The notes under the pieces were generated by a model. That model saw only the letters and a program-made list of their open reading frames with translations. It was not told the origin of the DNA and did no database searches. A stretch of 64,000 nt of DNA from Brevibacillus brevis (GTDB taxonomy: Bacteria > Bacillota > Bacilli > Brevibacillales > Brevibacillaceae), in the NCBI RefSeq assembly GCF_001039275.2, contig NZ_CP030117.1, forward strand, positions 3,782,001 through 3,846,000. Direction: 5' to 3'. Positions 9,369-19,178 of this stretch are shown here, piece by piece. Position 1 is the first letter of the stretch, and each line of letters opens with the position of its first letter. The position numbers and the translations under genes are program-made.

Positions 9369-10715
9369 TTACTCTCCCATAATCATCGTTGAAACCAGCT
9401 CGGGTGTAGCTACAACGATATCATCTGGTACATTTTGACCTGTCGTTACATAGGAGAGCTGTAGATTCATCTCCTGACAAACATTCAACATCGTGCCAAA
9501 GCTGTTCGTTTCATCCGCTTTTGTAAAAATGACTTGCTTCACTTGAACTTCCGCAAAGTTTTGGACGATCGCTTTCATATCGTTGAATTTGGAGCTCAAG
9601 CTAAGTACTAGGTAGTTTACGCTGTCTTTTCCATGCTCCAGCAATTCACGAATGCCTTCCACATACTCATCGTTGCGAAAATTTCGTCCAGCCGTATCTA
9701 CAAAAATGAGGTCACAATCACTTAAGCGTTCCATCGCAGCCGCCATTTCTTTCGGAGAAAAGACAACCTCCAGCGGGACATTTAAAATGTTTGCGTACGT
9801 CTTCAATTGTTCTACTGCTGCCATTCGATACGTATCAGCCGTGATAAAGCCGATTTTTCGCTTTTCCTTCAACATGCTGTTCGCTGCAAGCTTCGCAATG
9901 GTCGTTGTTTTTCCAACCCCTGTCGGACCGAAAAAGAAAGCATACCGCACATTCTTACCCAGCTTTGGCGAAGAGGCTGTATATGGTTCGATCATGGAAG
10001 TGATAATCGTTCGGCATACCGCAAACGCTTCTTCCTCCGTCCACTTTTCACCCGGTTGCGACATTTCCATTACTTTTCGAATGATTTCCGCAGTTAGCTC
10101 TTCAGTCACTTCTTGCTTCATTAACTTTGCACGAATAGACTGTATCGCCGGAGGAAGTTGTTCACTTAAGTCATGCACCAACAGCTTTTGAAACATTTGA
10201 CGCATATCTCGCATTTCAGTGGCAATCGCGTCATGATTGCTTGTGGGTAAAGCTCTTTCTTGGGATGTCATGCCAGGAGCTTGCTGCTCAGTTCGCTCTC
10301 CTTGCTTCTGTACAGCTCTCGTATCTGGGATCTCTTCTTTTGGAGGCGTCGCAACCGCGGTTTGTGTCATCGCGGCTACGACCTCCTCCCTACCTGTTGA
10401 TTCAACTTGTTGATTCTCCGTTGTTTTTGTCACAGTCGGTTTTCGATACGCTTGAGCAGCCGTGTACGTACCTGTCTGCGATTTGGGCAAAACGTTGTTG
10501 GTTCGATGTTCAGCTGCTACTGTGGGATTTTCTCGCTCGGATGCCTTTTCATCGACAGCAGCGATTACTTCGATTCGTTGTTTGCCAAACATCCCGAACA
10601 ATCCACCTGATTTGATCGGCTTGGAATTAAGAAGCACTGCATCCATTCCTAAGTCCGTCCTGATTTTTTCCATTGCTTCTGGCATCGAATCGACAATGTA
10701 ACGTTTTACCCTCAC
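9369..10715 (-). CDS. flhF: SRP-type GTPase FlhF
   Basis: 448 residues with a GTG start whose GTGA overlaps the flhA stop by 4 bases. The N-terminal B domain is basic and low-complexity (about residues 60-165, rich in Thr, Gln, Glu). The NG domain follows, with G1 [16 protein letters not shown], the DTYRMAAVEQLKTYA segment, G3 DTAGRNFRND and G4 TKADET. FlhF marks the site of basal-body assembly and recruits early export or C-ring parts; FlhG is its GTPase activator. Confidence 0.94.
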   Translation of the reverse strand: MRVKRYIVDSMPEAMEKIRTDLGMDAVLLNSKPIKSGGLFGMFGKQRIEVIAAVDEKASERENPTVAAEHRTNNVLPKSQTGTYTAAQAYRKPTVTKTTENQQVESTGREEVVAAMTQTAVATPPKEEIPDTRAVQKQGERTEQQAPGMTSQERALPTSNHDAIATEMRDMRQMFQKLLVHDLSEQLPPAIQSIRAKLMKQEVTEELTAEIIRKVMEMSQPGEKWTEEEAFAVCRTIITSMIEPYTASSPKLGKNVRYAFFFGPTGVGKTTTIAKLAANSMLKEKRKIGFITADTYRMAAVEQLKTYANILNVPLEVVFSPKEMAAAMERLSDCDLIFVDTAGRNFRNDEYVEGIRELLEHGKDSVNYLVLSLSSKFNDMKAIVQNFAEVQVKQVIFTKADETNSFGTMLNVCQEMNLQLSYVTTGQNVPDDIVVATPELVSTMIMGE

Positions 10716-12754
10716 GAAATGTTCACCATCCCTACGCTTTGCACTTCAACATGTGGTTCGAGCTCGCTGTACGACAAAACGGGAACGTCTGGCATCATGC
10801 GATCTACTAATTGACGCAAGTACATTCGAACCGCTGGTGATGAAAGAATGATCGGCTGTTGACCCGAGTTGATCATTTTGCTCACTTCAGTCGACATGTT
10901 TTGGAAAATTCGCTGAGACGTTTCCGGATCCATCGCCAGATAGCTTCCTTGCTCAGACTGTTCCACACGTTCAGAGATTGCTTTTTCCAATCCTGCTCCA
11001 GCTGTAAGCACGCGAAGTGGTTGTCCTGGCTCCGTAAATTGGAGTGTGATCTGTCTCGCCATCGCCTGTCTTACATATTCTGTCAGCACATCTGGATCTT
11101 TTGTATACAAGGCATGATCCGCAAGTGCTTCAAGGATAACGTGAAGATTTCGAACAGACACTTTTTCACGCAACAGCTTTTGCAATACTTTTTGTACGTC
11201 CCCAATGGCGAGCAGACTTGGAATCAGCTCGTCTACGAGAACTGGTGCTGTCTCCCGTACATTGTCGATCAGGGCCCTTGTTTCCTGGCGACCTAACAAT
11301 TCGTGGGCATGTCGCTTGATGACCTCTGTCAGATGTGTAGCCACAACAGATGGTGGATCGACAACTGTATAGCCAGACAGCTCAGCAATCTCCTTATTCT
11401 CTTCTGTTACCCATAATGCGGGCAATCCAAACGCAGGTTCTACGGTTTCTATCCCAACAATGGAATCATCTTCGATCCCCGGGCTCATCGCCAGATAGTG
11501 ATCTAGCATGATTTCCCCTTTAGCGACCTGGTTGCCTTTTATTTTGATCATATATTCATTCGGTCGAAGCTGGATGTTGTCACGTATACGAATGACCGGA
11601 ACAACGATCCCCATCTCGAGTGCGATTTGTCTTCGAATCATGATGACTCGATCTAACAGATCCCCTCCCTGCTTCACATCGGCAAGCGGGATTAAGCCAT
11701 AACCGAACTCGAATTCGATGGGATCGACCTGTAACAGGTTCACGACGCTTTCTGGACTGCGTACTTCTTCCATCTGCTGCTCTTCCACCTTGTCGGCGGA
11801 TTCTTGTATTTGCATCTTTTGATTCTTCTCCATTTTCCAAGCAGCAAATGCCATTATCCCGCATACCGGAAGTACAGGCAGAATTCCAATCGGTGTAAAG
11901 AGCCCCAGCAATAACATGCATCCGGCTACGATATAGAGAAGACGTGGAAAGCTGAACATCTGCTTGACGATGTCTTCACCCAGACCTTCACCAGAAGTGG
12001 AACGCGTTACAATAATACCTGCTGCGGTCGAAATTAAGAGCGCTGGAATCTGGCTCACAAGTGCGTCACCGACAGACATGGTAGTGAATCGAGAGGCAGA
12101 CTCGGCAAAGCTCATATCGTGAATGAGCATCCCGATGATAAAACCACCGATAATATTTACGATAAAAATGATAATACCCGCGATGGCGTCCCCTTTTACG
12201 AATTTGCTGGCACCATCCATTGCTCCATAAAAATCAGCTTCGTTCTCAATCTTTTTTCTTCGGACACGTGCTTCTGCTTCTGTGATCATTCCTGCATTCA
12301 GATCCGCGTCGATACTCATCTGTTTACCAGGCATCGCGTCGAGCGTAAAACGTGCTGCTACCTCAGCTACACGCTCAGAACCTTTGGTGATTACGATAAA
12401 CTGAATGATGATCAAGATGAGGAACACGACGAAACCGACGACTTGATTACCACCGACTACAAAGCTACCGAACGTTTCAATAACTTTACCGCCTTCACCG
12501 TGCGATAAAATATTTCTCGTTGTCGACACGTTCAGAGCTAGTCGAAAAAGTGTTGTAATAAGCAAAACCGTCGGAAAGATCGAGAATTCCAAAGTTTCTT
12601 TTGTATACATCGACACAAGCAAGATGGTCAATGCAAGGGAGATATTCAAAATCAACAGCAAATCAAGTAGCGCTGAAGGAAGTGGGATTACCATCATGAC
12701 AACAATGCTTATGACAAAAAGGATCGTACCAACTTCTTTAAATTTGAATCCCAC
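10712..12754 (-). CDS. flhA: Flagellar export gate protein FlhA
   Basis: 680 residues, GTG start behind AAGGAGGATAACCA. About eight transmembrane segments fill the first 310 residues, including the conserved cytoplasmic FHIPEP-type loop (GKQMSIDADLNAGMITEAEA). The C-terminal cytoplasmic domain docks chaperone-substrate complexes and the ATPase ring. FlhA forms the nonameric ring of the type III export gate and couples proton motive force to export. It is immediately upstream of flhF. Confidence 0.95.
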   Translation of the reverse strand: MGFKFKEVGTILFVISIVVMMVIPLPSALLDLLLILNISLALTILLVSMYTKETLEFSIFPTVLLITTLFRLALNVSTTRNILSHGEGGKVIETFGSFVVGGNQVVGFVVFLILIIIQFIVITKGSERVAEVAARFTLDAMPGKQMSIDADLNAGMITEAEARVRRKKIENEADFYGAMDGASKFVKGDAIAGIIIFIVNIIGGFIIGMLIHDMSFAESASRFTTMSVGDALVSQIPALLISTAAGIIVTRSTSGEGLGEDIVKQMFSFPRLLYIVAGCMLLLGLFTPIGILPVLPVCGIMAFAAWKMEKNQKMQIQESADKVEEQQMEEVRSPESVVNLLQVDPIEFEFGYGLIPLADVKQGGDLLDRVIMIRRQIALEMGIVVPVIRIRDNIQLRPNEYMIKIKGNQVAKGEIMLDHYLAMSPGIEDDSIVGIETVEPAFGLPALWVTEENKEIAELSGYTVVDPPSVVATHLTEVIKRHAHELLGRQETRALIDNVRETAPVLVDELIPSLLAIGDVQKVLQKLLREKVSVRNLHVILEALADHALYTKDPDVLTEYVRQAMARQITLQFTEPGQPLRVLTAGAGLEKAISERVEQSEQGSYLAMDPETSQRIFQNMSTEVSKMINSGQQPIILSSPAVRMYLRQLVDRMMPDVPVLSYSELEPHVEVQSVGMVNIS

Positions 12755-12772
12755 TGGTTATCCTCCTTCCAT

Positions 12773-13870
12773 TTATTTCACTTTCCCTTGCAGCTTGTAG
12801 ACGTACGCGAGAACTTCCGCGACCGCTTTAAACATCTCTTCGGGAATTTGTTGCCCAACTTCAACTTGACTATAGAGAGCCCGGGCCAAGGGCTTGTTTT
12901 CCATGGTAACGATACGATGCTTTTTCGCTACTTCCCTTATTTTTAATGCTAGATAGTCTTGCCCTTTGGCGATTACCGTCGGTGCACTCATCGCACTTGC
13001 GTCATAGCGAACGGCAACAGCAAAGTGAGTCGGGTTCGTAATAATGACATCCGCTTTGGGAAGCTCCTGCATCATACGGCGAATGGCCATACTTCTTTGC
13101 CGTTCACGAATCTTCCCTTTAATGAGCGGATCACCTTCCGCTTGCTTATGCTCGTCCTTGAGATCCTGCTTGGACATTCGCAGATTCTTTTCATGCTCAT
13201 AACGCTGATAGGCATAGTCCAGAATCGCGAGAATGAAAAGCAATAACCCGAGATAGATTCCCAGCTTTGTCACCTCTTCGGCAGTAAACGCTAGGACTGC
13301 TCCGACAGACAATAAGGAAAGCTGTACAACTTGTTCCTTTGCATTCCACAAAATGACGTACGCGACATATATGCCTGCGCTTATTTTTAATAAAGATTTT
13401 AGTAGCTCTACGAGCGAGCGTAAGGAAAAAATTCGTTTTGCCCCTTTAATCGGATCGATCTTTTCCAGTTTCAGTTGAAGGGGTTCTGTACTAATTAGCC
13501 AGCCTACCTGCATGTAATTCACTGCAAATGCGACAAGAAAACTCAAGCCTAGGATAGGTCCAACAATTTTGATCGCTTCAAATACGAGCTGCATCACGAT
13601 GACTTTTAAATTTTCTTCATTTACTTGCCACGTGGTATATGTAATCAATGACTCCCGCATCAAATCTTGAAATGTGCCTAGCATGGTAGAACCAAGCATC
13701 ATTAACAGAAAGAAAAATGCTGTCAAAGATAGGGCGGGGGAAAGATCCTGACTTTTCGCGACTTGCCCTTTTTTTCGTGCGTCTTGCTTTTTCTTGGGCG
13801 TAGCTTTTTCTGTCTTTTCCCCATTAAAAAATTGAAGATCTACTTGATAAGAAAGCCTCAATTGATTCAT
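12773..13870 (-). CDS. flhB: Flagellar export switch protein FlhB
   Basis: 365 residues. A basic, Lys-rich N-terminus (GEKTEKATPKKKQDARKKGQ) leads into four transmembrane segments (about 35-215) and then the cytoplasmic autocleavage domain with the NPTH motif (ITNPTHFAVAVRYD). Self-cleavage between Asn and Pro switches export from rod/hook to filament substrates, together with FliK. The ATGA start overlaps the fliR stop. Confidence 0.95.
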   Translation of the reverse strand: MNQLRLSYQVDLQFFNGEKTEKATPKKKQDARKKGQVAKSQDLSPALSLTAFFFLLMMLGSTMLGTFQDLMRESLITYTTWQVNEENLKVIVMQLVFEAIKIVGPILGLSFLVAFAVNYMQVGWLISTEPLQLKLEKIDPIKGAKRIFSLRSLVELLKSLLKISAGIYVAYVILWNAKEQVVQLSLLSVGAVLAFTAEEVTKLGIYLGLLLFILAILDYAYQRYEHEKNLRMSKQDLKDEHKQAEGDPLIKGKIRERQRSMAIRRMMQELPKADVIITNPTHFAVAVRYDASAMSAPTVIAKGQDYLALKIREVAKKHRIVTMENKPLARALYSQVEVGQQIPEEMFKAVAEVLAYVYKLQGKVK

Positions 13871-14649
13871 GGTGCTCCTCCGAGCGATTTCATCATTTCT
13901 GCAAGTGCCCGGAACATGTTCCCAAACAATCCGTTCAGGGTCAGCAAGAACGCAGGCATCACCACGATAAGCAGTAAAAAGCCGGCAAGCAGTTTAATGG
14001 GCAAACCCACCACAAAGATATTAAACTGCGGGACAGATTTGGCGATAATACCAAGAGAGAGATCAACCAGAAACAATGCAACGACGATCGGTGCCGCAAT
14101 CATAAACGCACTCGTAAACATCGTTTGAAATGTTTTTACTGCTGTCATCATGACGTTTTCGCTTCCGAAAGCCGCCCACATGATGTCCACCGGTATAACC
14201 TGGTAACTGCTCATCACACCTCGTATCAGCATGTGATGTCCGTCAATACTGAAAAAGTACAGGACAGCGAGAATGTTTTTGAAGTTACCTGTCACCGGGA
14301 TATATGCACCCGTTTTGGGGTCAATCACGTTTGCCATTGCGAGACCCATCTGCATGTCCATCAGTCCACCAGCAACCTGAATGGCGATAAACATCATTTC
14401 ACATATGTAACCAAGAATGACACCAACAAGGGCTTCCTTCATGACATACAAAATAAATGTCAAATCCATCGGAATCTCGCCTTGTACCGGCAAGGATTGA
14501 AAACTGATGACGGCAATGATAAACGCGAGACCGATTTTAAACTGATTCGGTACACCGCGAATGGAAAAGAACGGAGCCGTTACAAAAAAGGCACTCATTC
14601 GGACAAAAACAAGCAAGAATACGGGCAGATACATCAGAAAAAGATTCAT
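13867..14649 (-). CDS. fliR: Flagellar export gate protein FliR
   Basis: 260 residues, nearly all hydrophobic with about six transmembrane segments. It contains the family's GGLMDMQMGLAMANVIDP and LPIKLLAGFLLLIVVMP regions. FliR assembles with FliP and FliQ into the helical export gate of the basal body. Its gene is placed between fliQ and flhB as in B. subtilis. The ribosome site (GGGTAGC) is weak, so translation may be coupled to fliQ 3 bases upstream. Confidence 0.93.
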   Translation of the reverse strand: MNLFLMYLPVFLLVFVRMSAFFVTAPFFSIRGVPNQFKIGLAFIIAVISFQSLPVQGEIPMDLTFILYVMKEALVGVILGYICEMMFIAIQVAGGLMDMQMGLAMANVIDPKTGAYIPVTGNFKNILAVLYFFSIDGHHMLIRGVMSSYQVIPVDIMWAAFGSENVMMTAVKTFQTMFTSAFMIAAPIVVALFLVDLSLGIIAKSVPQFNIFVVGLPIKLLAGFLLLIVVMPAFLLTLNGLFGNMFRALAEMMKSLGGAP

Positions 14650-14652
14650 ATG

Positions 14653-14922
14653 CTACCCAACAAAACGATGAAGGTTACCGAAGATCCCCATCGTGAAATC
14701 AAGCATTACCCGAAGCATCCATGGACCAACAGCCAAGATCACGACAAATACGGCCACGATCTTTGGAATAAAAGCGAGTGTCTGCTCCTGAATTTGTGTC
14801 GTTGCCTGAAAGACACTGACCATCAAACCGACCAGTAAGGCGACCCCAAGTGCGGGTGCCGAAATCAGCAGGATGGTATAAACAGAGCTTTGGGCAATCT
14901 GCATAAGTAATTCTTGTGTCAT
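14653..14922 (-). CDS. fliQ: Flagellar export gate protein FliQ
   Basis: 89 residues, the usual length, with two transmembrane helices (about 16-38 and 50-73) joined by the conserved FQATTQIQEQTLAFIPKI loop. Four copies surround the FliP-FliR core of the export gate. The ATG has a CAGGAGGTAGAG site. The fliP-fliQ-fliR order is the standard one. Confidence 0.94.
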   Translation of the reverse strand: MTQELLMQIAQSSVYTILLISAPALGVALLVGLMVSVFQATTQIQEQTLAFIPKIVAVFVVILAVGPWMLRVMLDFTMGIFGNLHRFVG

Positions 14923-14952
14923 GCTCTACCTCCTGAGGCATTCGGAATGTCG

Positions 14953-15714
14953 CTAAAAACTGGTCAAAAGTGATCTCACAATGAGATACCAGCCGTCCAC
15001 CATGATGAACAGTAAAATCTTAAACGGCAATGAAATCATAACCGGCGGTAACATCATCATCCCCATCCCCATCAAAATACTGGAGACGATCATATCAATT
15101 ACGAGAAATGGAATGAATATCATAAAGCCGATTTGAAAAGCCGTCTTCAATTCACTAATGGCAAAAGCAGGTACCAGCGCATTCAACGGAATATCTTGGA
15201 TTGATTTTGGTCGTTCGGCTTTTGTGTATTCCAGAAAGAGTGCTAAATCTTTTTCACGCGTCTGCTTTGCCATAAATTCCTTAAAGGGTATGACCGCTGC
15301 GTCCAATGCCTGCTGTTGCGTTAGCTTTCCTTGCATAAATGGCTGCACGGCTGTTTCGTTTACTTGTCCGAGTGTCGGAGCCATAATGAAGAAAGTCATA
15401 AACAATGCAAGGGCAATCAATACCTGGTTCGGTGGCATTTGTTGAGTTGCCAACGCATTTCGAACAAAAGACAACACTATAACAATTCGCGCAAAACTGG
15501 TCATTAAAAGCAAAATCGCTGGAGCTACAGATAATACTGTCAAAATCAGTAACAGCTGAATGGCCGTCGATGTCTCCTGCGGTGTTCCTGTTCCGCCGCC
15601 TATCTTCAAATCAATACTCGGAACAAGCGGTGTACCCGCTGGCGCCGCCATGACCATATCAGGTACGGATAGCAACACTGCGACAAGCATCAGCACCTGC
15701 AAAAAATATTTCAT
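14953..15714 (-). CDS. fliP: Flagellar export gate protein FliP
   Basis: 253 residues from the ATG at 15714, which overlaps the fliO stop as ATGA; an open frame extends 26 codons further upstream but lies inside fliO. A signal peptide (MKYFLQVLMLVAVLLSVPDMVMA) is followed by the signature SFARIVIVLSFVRNALATQQ, MPPNQVLIALALFMTFFIM and GMGMMMLPPVMISLPFKIL. FliP is the pentameric core of the export gate. Confidence 0.94.
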   Translation of the reverse strand: MKYFLQVLMLVAVLLSVPDMVMAAPAGTPLVPSIDLKIGGGTGTPQETSTAIQLLLILTVLSVAPAILLLMTSFARIVIVLSFVRNALATQQMPPNQVLIALALFMTFFIMAPTLGQVNETAVQPFMQGKLTQQQALDAAVIPFKEFMAKQTREKDLALFLEYTKAERPKSIQDIPLNALVPAFAISELKTAFQIGFMIFIPFLVIDMIVSSILMGMGMMMLPPVMISLPFKILLFIMVDGWYLIVRSLLTSF

Positions 15715-16391
15715 TTTTGGTCCCCTCTGTCCTGAGCTTGCTCTTTCTTCCAATGTTCTGTTTGGTCTGGACGATTTCTCAAGTCGTTCCATTGACCCTG
15801 CAACAGATCTTGAAAGCTTTTGCCGTCCATATCAGAAGAAAACAAGATTTCTTCTTCAGCCTGCTTTTTCTTACCGAACGGGAGCCATTCTAATGAGAAT
15901 GGGCTTTTCATTGGTTTGATCTCTGCGTCTGCCAAGATCAAATCTACCTCTTCACCCGGTTCAATCCTACGAAGCAATTGAACGTTTTCTCCCACTCCCA
16001 CGATGTACAATGACTCGCCGATCATAACCACCTGAAGTGTTTTGCCATTGCCTAGCGCAGTAGCACTAATCACTTTAATTGGTCCATGACTTTGAGCTCC
16101 TTGACGTCGACCAAGAAAACGGAGCAATAAAAAGATCAATACTGCAATAAAGCCAAGCGAAAAGATGACTTGAACTAGATACCCGATCATACTTCCTGTT
16201 CCGCTGCCCGGAATGGCCGCCGGCTGTTCACTGCCGGCGGGCGCATTGCTAGTTGGCACTTTTCCCTGGTTGTACGCATCCGCTACTGAACCTTCTGCAA
16301 AAACGGTACTCGGCAGGGAGGAGACGAAAAGCAACAGGATCAGACTGAAGGCTAAAATGAGTCTTGCCCCTGCATTCCGGATCATCATCAT
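15711..16391 (-). CDS. fliO: Flagellar biosynthesis protein FliO (FliZ)
   Basis: 226 residues. It has an N-terminal signal-like segment (about 10-32), a short extracytoplasmic Gly/Pro/Ala stretch, one transmembrane helix (about 70-92) and a cytoplasmic domain with LLRFLGRRQG and KTLQVVMIGESLYIVGVG typical of the FliO/FliZ family. FliO is a chaperone-like factor needed for stable FliP ring formation. Its ATG shares one base with the cheY stop (TAATG), and its stop overlaps fliP. The charged tail is longer than in enteric FliO, as usual for Bacillales. Confidence 0.88.
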   Translation of the reverse strand: MMMIRNAGARLILAFSLILLLFVSSLPSTVFAEGSVADAYNQGKVPTSNAPAGSEQPAAIPGSGTGSMIGYLVQVIFSLGFIAVLIFLLLRFLGRRQGAQSHGPIKVISATALGNGKTLQVVMIGESLYIVGVGENVQLLRRIEPGEEVDLILADAEIKPMKSPFSLEWLPFGKKKQAEEEILFSSDMDGKSFQDLLQGQWNDLRNRPDQTEHWKKEQAQDRGDQK

Positions 16392-16753
16392 TAGCTCATT
16401 GTCTTTTTGATCGCTTCAAGAACGCGATCCGCCTGGAATGGTTTTACGATGAAGTCTTTTGCGCCCGCCTGGATCGCATCGATTACCATCGCTTGTTGTC
16501 CCATCGCGGAGCACATGATCACACGCGCGTTAGGATCTAATTTTTTAATTTCTTTCAATGCAGAAATTCCATCCATCTCTGGCATGGTAATATCCATGGT
16601 TACGAGATCAGGTCCCAATTCTTTATACTTTTCAACTGCTTGTGCACCGTCACTTGCTTCCCCTACGACACTGTACCCGTTTTTAGAAAGAATTTCCTTG
16701 ATCATCATACGCATGAATGCTGCATCGTCTACGATTAAAACTTTGTTAGACAT
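16391..16753 (-). CDS. cheY: Chemotaxis response regulator CheY
   Basis: 120 residues, a single receiver domain. The DDAAF acidic pocket, phospho-acceptor Asp54 (VTMDITMPEMDG), switch residues (CSAMGQQ) and Lys in FIVKPFQ are all in place. In Bacillus-type chemotaxis, phosphorylated CheY binds FliM and promotes counter-clockwise rotation. It lies between fliY and fliO, in the same position as in B. subtilis. Confidence 0.95.
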   Translation of the reverse strand: MSNKVLIVDDAAFMRMMIKEILSKNGYSVVGEASDGAQAVEKYKELGPDLVTMDITMPEMDGISALKEIKKLDPNARVIMCSAMGQQAMVIDAIQAGAKDFIVKPFQADRVLEAIKKTMS

Positions 16754-16789
16754 GAATAGCTCCTCCCTAATGCTTCCCTCTTGATTGGA

Positions 16790-18151
16790 TTATTGTAATT
16801 TTTGAACACGATCGATCTGACTGATGATGTCTGTAACACGAACCCCAAAGTTCTCATCAATGACGACAACCTCGCCCTTGGCGATTAATTTGTTGTTCAC
16901 CAAAATGTCTACATGCTCACCTGCCAGCTTGTCCAACTGTATAATCGATCCAGCGGACAAGTCAAGGATTTCTCTAATCAGCTTTTTCGTACGACCTAAC
17001 TCAACTGTTACTTGCAATGGAATATCGTGAAGCAAGTTTAAGTTCTGTATGTCTCCTGTATACATAGGAGCACCTCCAAGTGGAGCAAATTGTGCTGGTA
17101 CTACATTCGCCTGACTAGCTGCTGGACCTCCGAAATGCTGTGGAGCTGGCGGAGCCATTGGAGGCTGCTGATACATTCCTGGGTACGGAGCATAGCCAGG
17201 TGGCATCATTTGTTGTCCATACGCGTCAGGATACATCGGCGGCTGTCCTGGGTAGCCCATTGGCTGTGCGTAACCCGGCGGTTGCTGATACATCGGCTGT
17301 TGCTGTGGTGGCGGCGCTACAGGCGGTACGTGGCTCTGTGGTTGCTCTTGCGCACTTGGTTGGATAGAAGGAGCCGACAAACTCATAGCAGGCAGAGAAG
17401 GCATCTCTATCTCATCTATGAGGGCCGCTGCTGCTTCTTCATCCCCTGCACCTCCAACCAGTCTATCAATCATCTTTTTCGCAAAGGAAAGCGGGAGAAG
17501 CTGCATAATATTGGAATCGATAAGTTCGCCTTGCTCTCCTACCTTTAAGCGGAAAGATACTTTCACCAGAGGACTGTCATCATCAGAGAAGCTGTCTCCA
17601 CCCTTGCCTTGCGCCAGATCCATTACATCAATGCCTGGTGGCGTAATATTAATGAACTGGTTGAAAATCGTTGACATGGACGTAGCGGCGGAACCCATCA
17701 TCTGATTCATTGCTTCCTGTACCGCACTGATATGAAGCTCAGACATTTCCGTGTTCGCTGGTCTGCCGTCTCCGCCCATCATCAGATCCGCGATAACTGC
17801 TGCGTCTTCCATGCGAATGACTAGCAGGTTAATTCCTTTGAAACCATCTGTATATTCCACGTGGACAGCCACGTGAGGAATCGGAAATTCACTTTCCAAT
17901 TCATCCACATTAACTACGGAAACAGTAGGGGTTGTAATATCTACTTTTTGACTTAACAAAGTAGATAACGCAGTAGCTGCGCTCCCAAAGGAGATATTAC
18001 CAATTTCTCCGAGTGCATCCTGTTCAAACGGGGACAGAAAATCGGCAACATCCTGGGTCACTGCCGACACAGCTTCCTCTTCGTCCTCAACCAAGTTGTT
18101 CGCACGTAACAGCGCGTCAATCTCGTCTTGAGAAAGCATATCTCTACTCAT
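16790..18151 (-). CDS. fliY: Flagellar motor switch phosphatase FliY
   Basis: 453 residues, longer than B. subtilis FliY (about 378). An N-terminal FliM-like CheY-binding peptide (MLSQDEIDALLR) leads to a CheC-like domain with two phosphatase motifs (LGEIGNISFGSAATALS, VQEAMNQMMGSAATSMS). A low-complexity Pro/Gln/Met/Tyr-rich linker spans about residues 265-355, and a C-terminal FliN domain (IPLQVTVELGRTKKLIREIL, GEVVVIDENFGVRVTDI) follows. It is part of the C-ring and dephosphorylates CheY-P. The extra length comes from the linker. The start overlaps fliM by 8 bases. Confidence 0.94.
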   Translation of the reverse strand: MSRDMLSQDEIDALLRANNLVEDEEEAVSAVTQDVADFLSPFEQDALGEIGNISFGSAATALSTLLSQKVDITTPTVSVVNVDELESEFPIPHVAVHVEYTDGFKGINLLVIRMEDAAVIADLMMGGDGRPANTEMSELHISAVQEAMNQMMGSAATSMSTIFNQFINITPPGIDVMDLAQGKGGDSFSDDDSPLVKVSFRLKVGEQGELIDSNIMQLLPLSFAKKMIDRLVGGAGDEEAAAALIDEIEMPSLPAMSLSAPSIQPSAQEQPQSHVPPVAPPPQQQPMYQQPPGYAQPMGYPGQPPMYPDAYGQQMMPPGYAPYPGMYQQPPMAPPAPQHFGGPAASQANVVPAQFAPLGGAPMYTGDIQNLNLLHDIPLQVTVELGRTKKLIREILDLSAGSIIQLDKLAGEHVDILVNNKLIAKGEVVVIDENFGVRVTDIISQIDRVQKLQ

Positions 18152-19139
18152 TTTGTTCCTCCCCCTCCTCTATGACTTCATCAATCTGTACGGCGACTCT
18201 TCCTTTATGTGTTCCTGGCTGACCCAAGAACTTTAAGTGGTCGCCCACTTTAATCTTCAACTTGTTGTCGATCGATTGGTCCAATTGAATGACATCACCT
18301 TTTTGTAGCTGCAGGAAATCTCCTACTGTAATCGTAGCTGTTCCCATTTCAGCAACAATCGGCAATTTTGCAACTTTTACTCGCTCTTCTACACGCAGGC
18401 GCTCTTCTTCATCCCGCGTTTTCTTTTGTTTGGAGAACCAGTATTGTCCAGACAGCTTTGTCATGATTGGCTCCAGTACCACGTGAGGCAAACAGAGATT
18501 GATCATTCCTGTTGTATCGCCGATTTTGGTACTAAAGGAGATTACCACGACAATCTCGTTAGGTGAGACGATCTGCATGAACTGTGGATTCATCTCCAAA
18601 CCTTCTTGATACGGATCTAGTTCAATGATTTGCTTCCATGCCTCGTGGAAAGTATCCAGCGCTTTGCCGAATACACGTTCCATCACCGTTGTTTCAATTT
18701 CCGTAAGGGCGCCCATCTTTTCCGGAATCGCCCCCTGTCCTCCCAGAAGTCGATCCAGCATGGTATAGGCGATGTTTGGATTTACTTCCAAAACCATTCG
18801 TCCTTCCAGCGGAGGAGCTTCAAAGATGTTCAAGATGGTCATCTTGGGAATAGAACGTATAAATTCGTCATACGGCAATTGATCGACGGAGGCAACCGTA
18901 ATTTGCACGAAGGTACGGAGCTGAGCTGAAAAATAAGTTGTCAACAGCCTCGCGTAGTTTTCATGGATTCGCGTTAAACCACGGATCTGATCTTTTGAGA
19001 ACCGCAGGGCGCGTTTGAAATCATATACTTTGACTTTACGCTCAGTTTCTTCCTTTTTCAGCTCGTTGGCATCCATTTCGCCCGAAGATAGGGCGGCCAA
19101 CAGCGCATCAATCTCACTCTGTGAGAGAACCTCGGCCAT
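18144..19139 (-). CDS. fliM: Flagellar motor switch protein FliM
   Basis: 331 residues. An N-terminal CheY-P-binding motif (VLSQSEIDALLAAL), the CheC-like middle domain and a FliN-like C-terminal SpoA domain (GTATITVGDFLQLQKGDVIQ) are visible. FliM forms the middle of the C-ring and receives CheY-P. An AAGGAGGTGACG ribosome site lies before the ATG. Confidence 0.94.
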   Translation of the reverse strand: MAEVLSQSEIDALLAALSSGEMDANELKKEETERKVKVYDFKRALRFSKDQIRGLTRIHENYARLLTTYFSAQLRTFVQITVASVDQLPYDEFIRSIPKMTILNIFEAPPLEGRMVLEVNPNIAYTMLDRLLGGQGAIPEKMGALTEIETTVMERVFGKALDTFHEAWKQIIELDPYQEGLEMNPQFMQIVSPNEIVVVISFSTKIGDTTGMINLCLPHVVLEPIMTKLSGQYWFSKQKKTRDEEERLRVEERVKVAKLPIVAEMGTATITVGDFLQLQKGDVIQLDQSIDNKLKIKVGDHLKFLGQPGTHKGRVAVQIDEVIEEGEEQNE

Positions 19140-19178
19140 ATGTCGTCACCTCCTTGCTATGTATACCATAATCGCTTC

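Noticed and set aside
14125..14838. 237-codon plus-strand ORF opposite fliR/fliQ
   Set aside because: Antisense to conserved membrane-protein genes, His/Asn/Lys-rich, no ribosome site.
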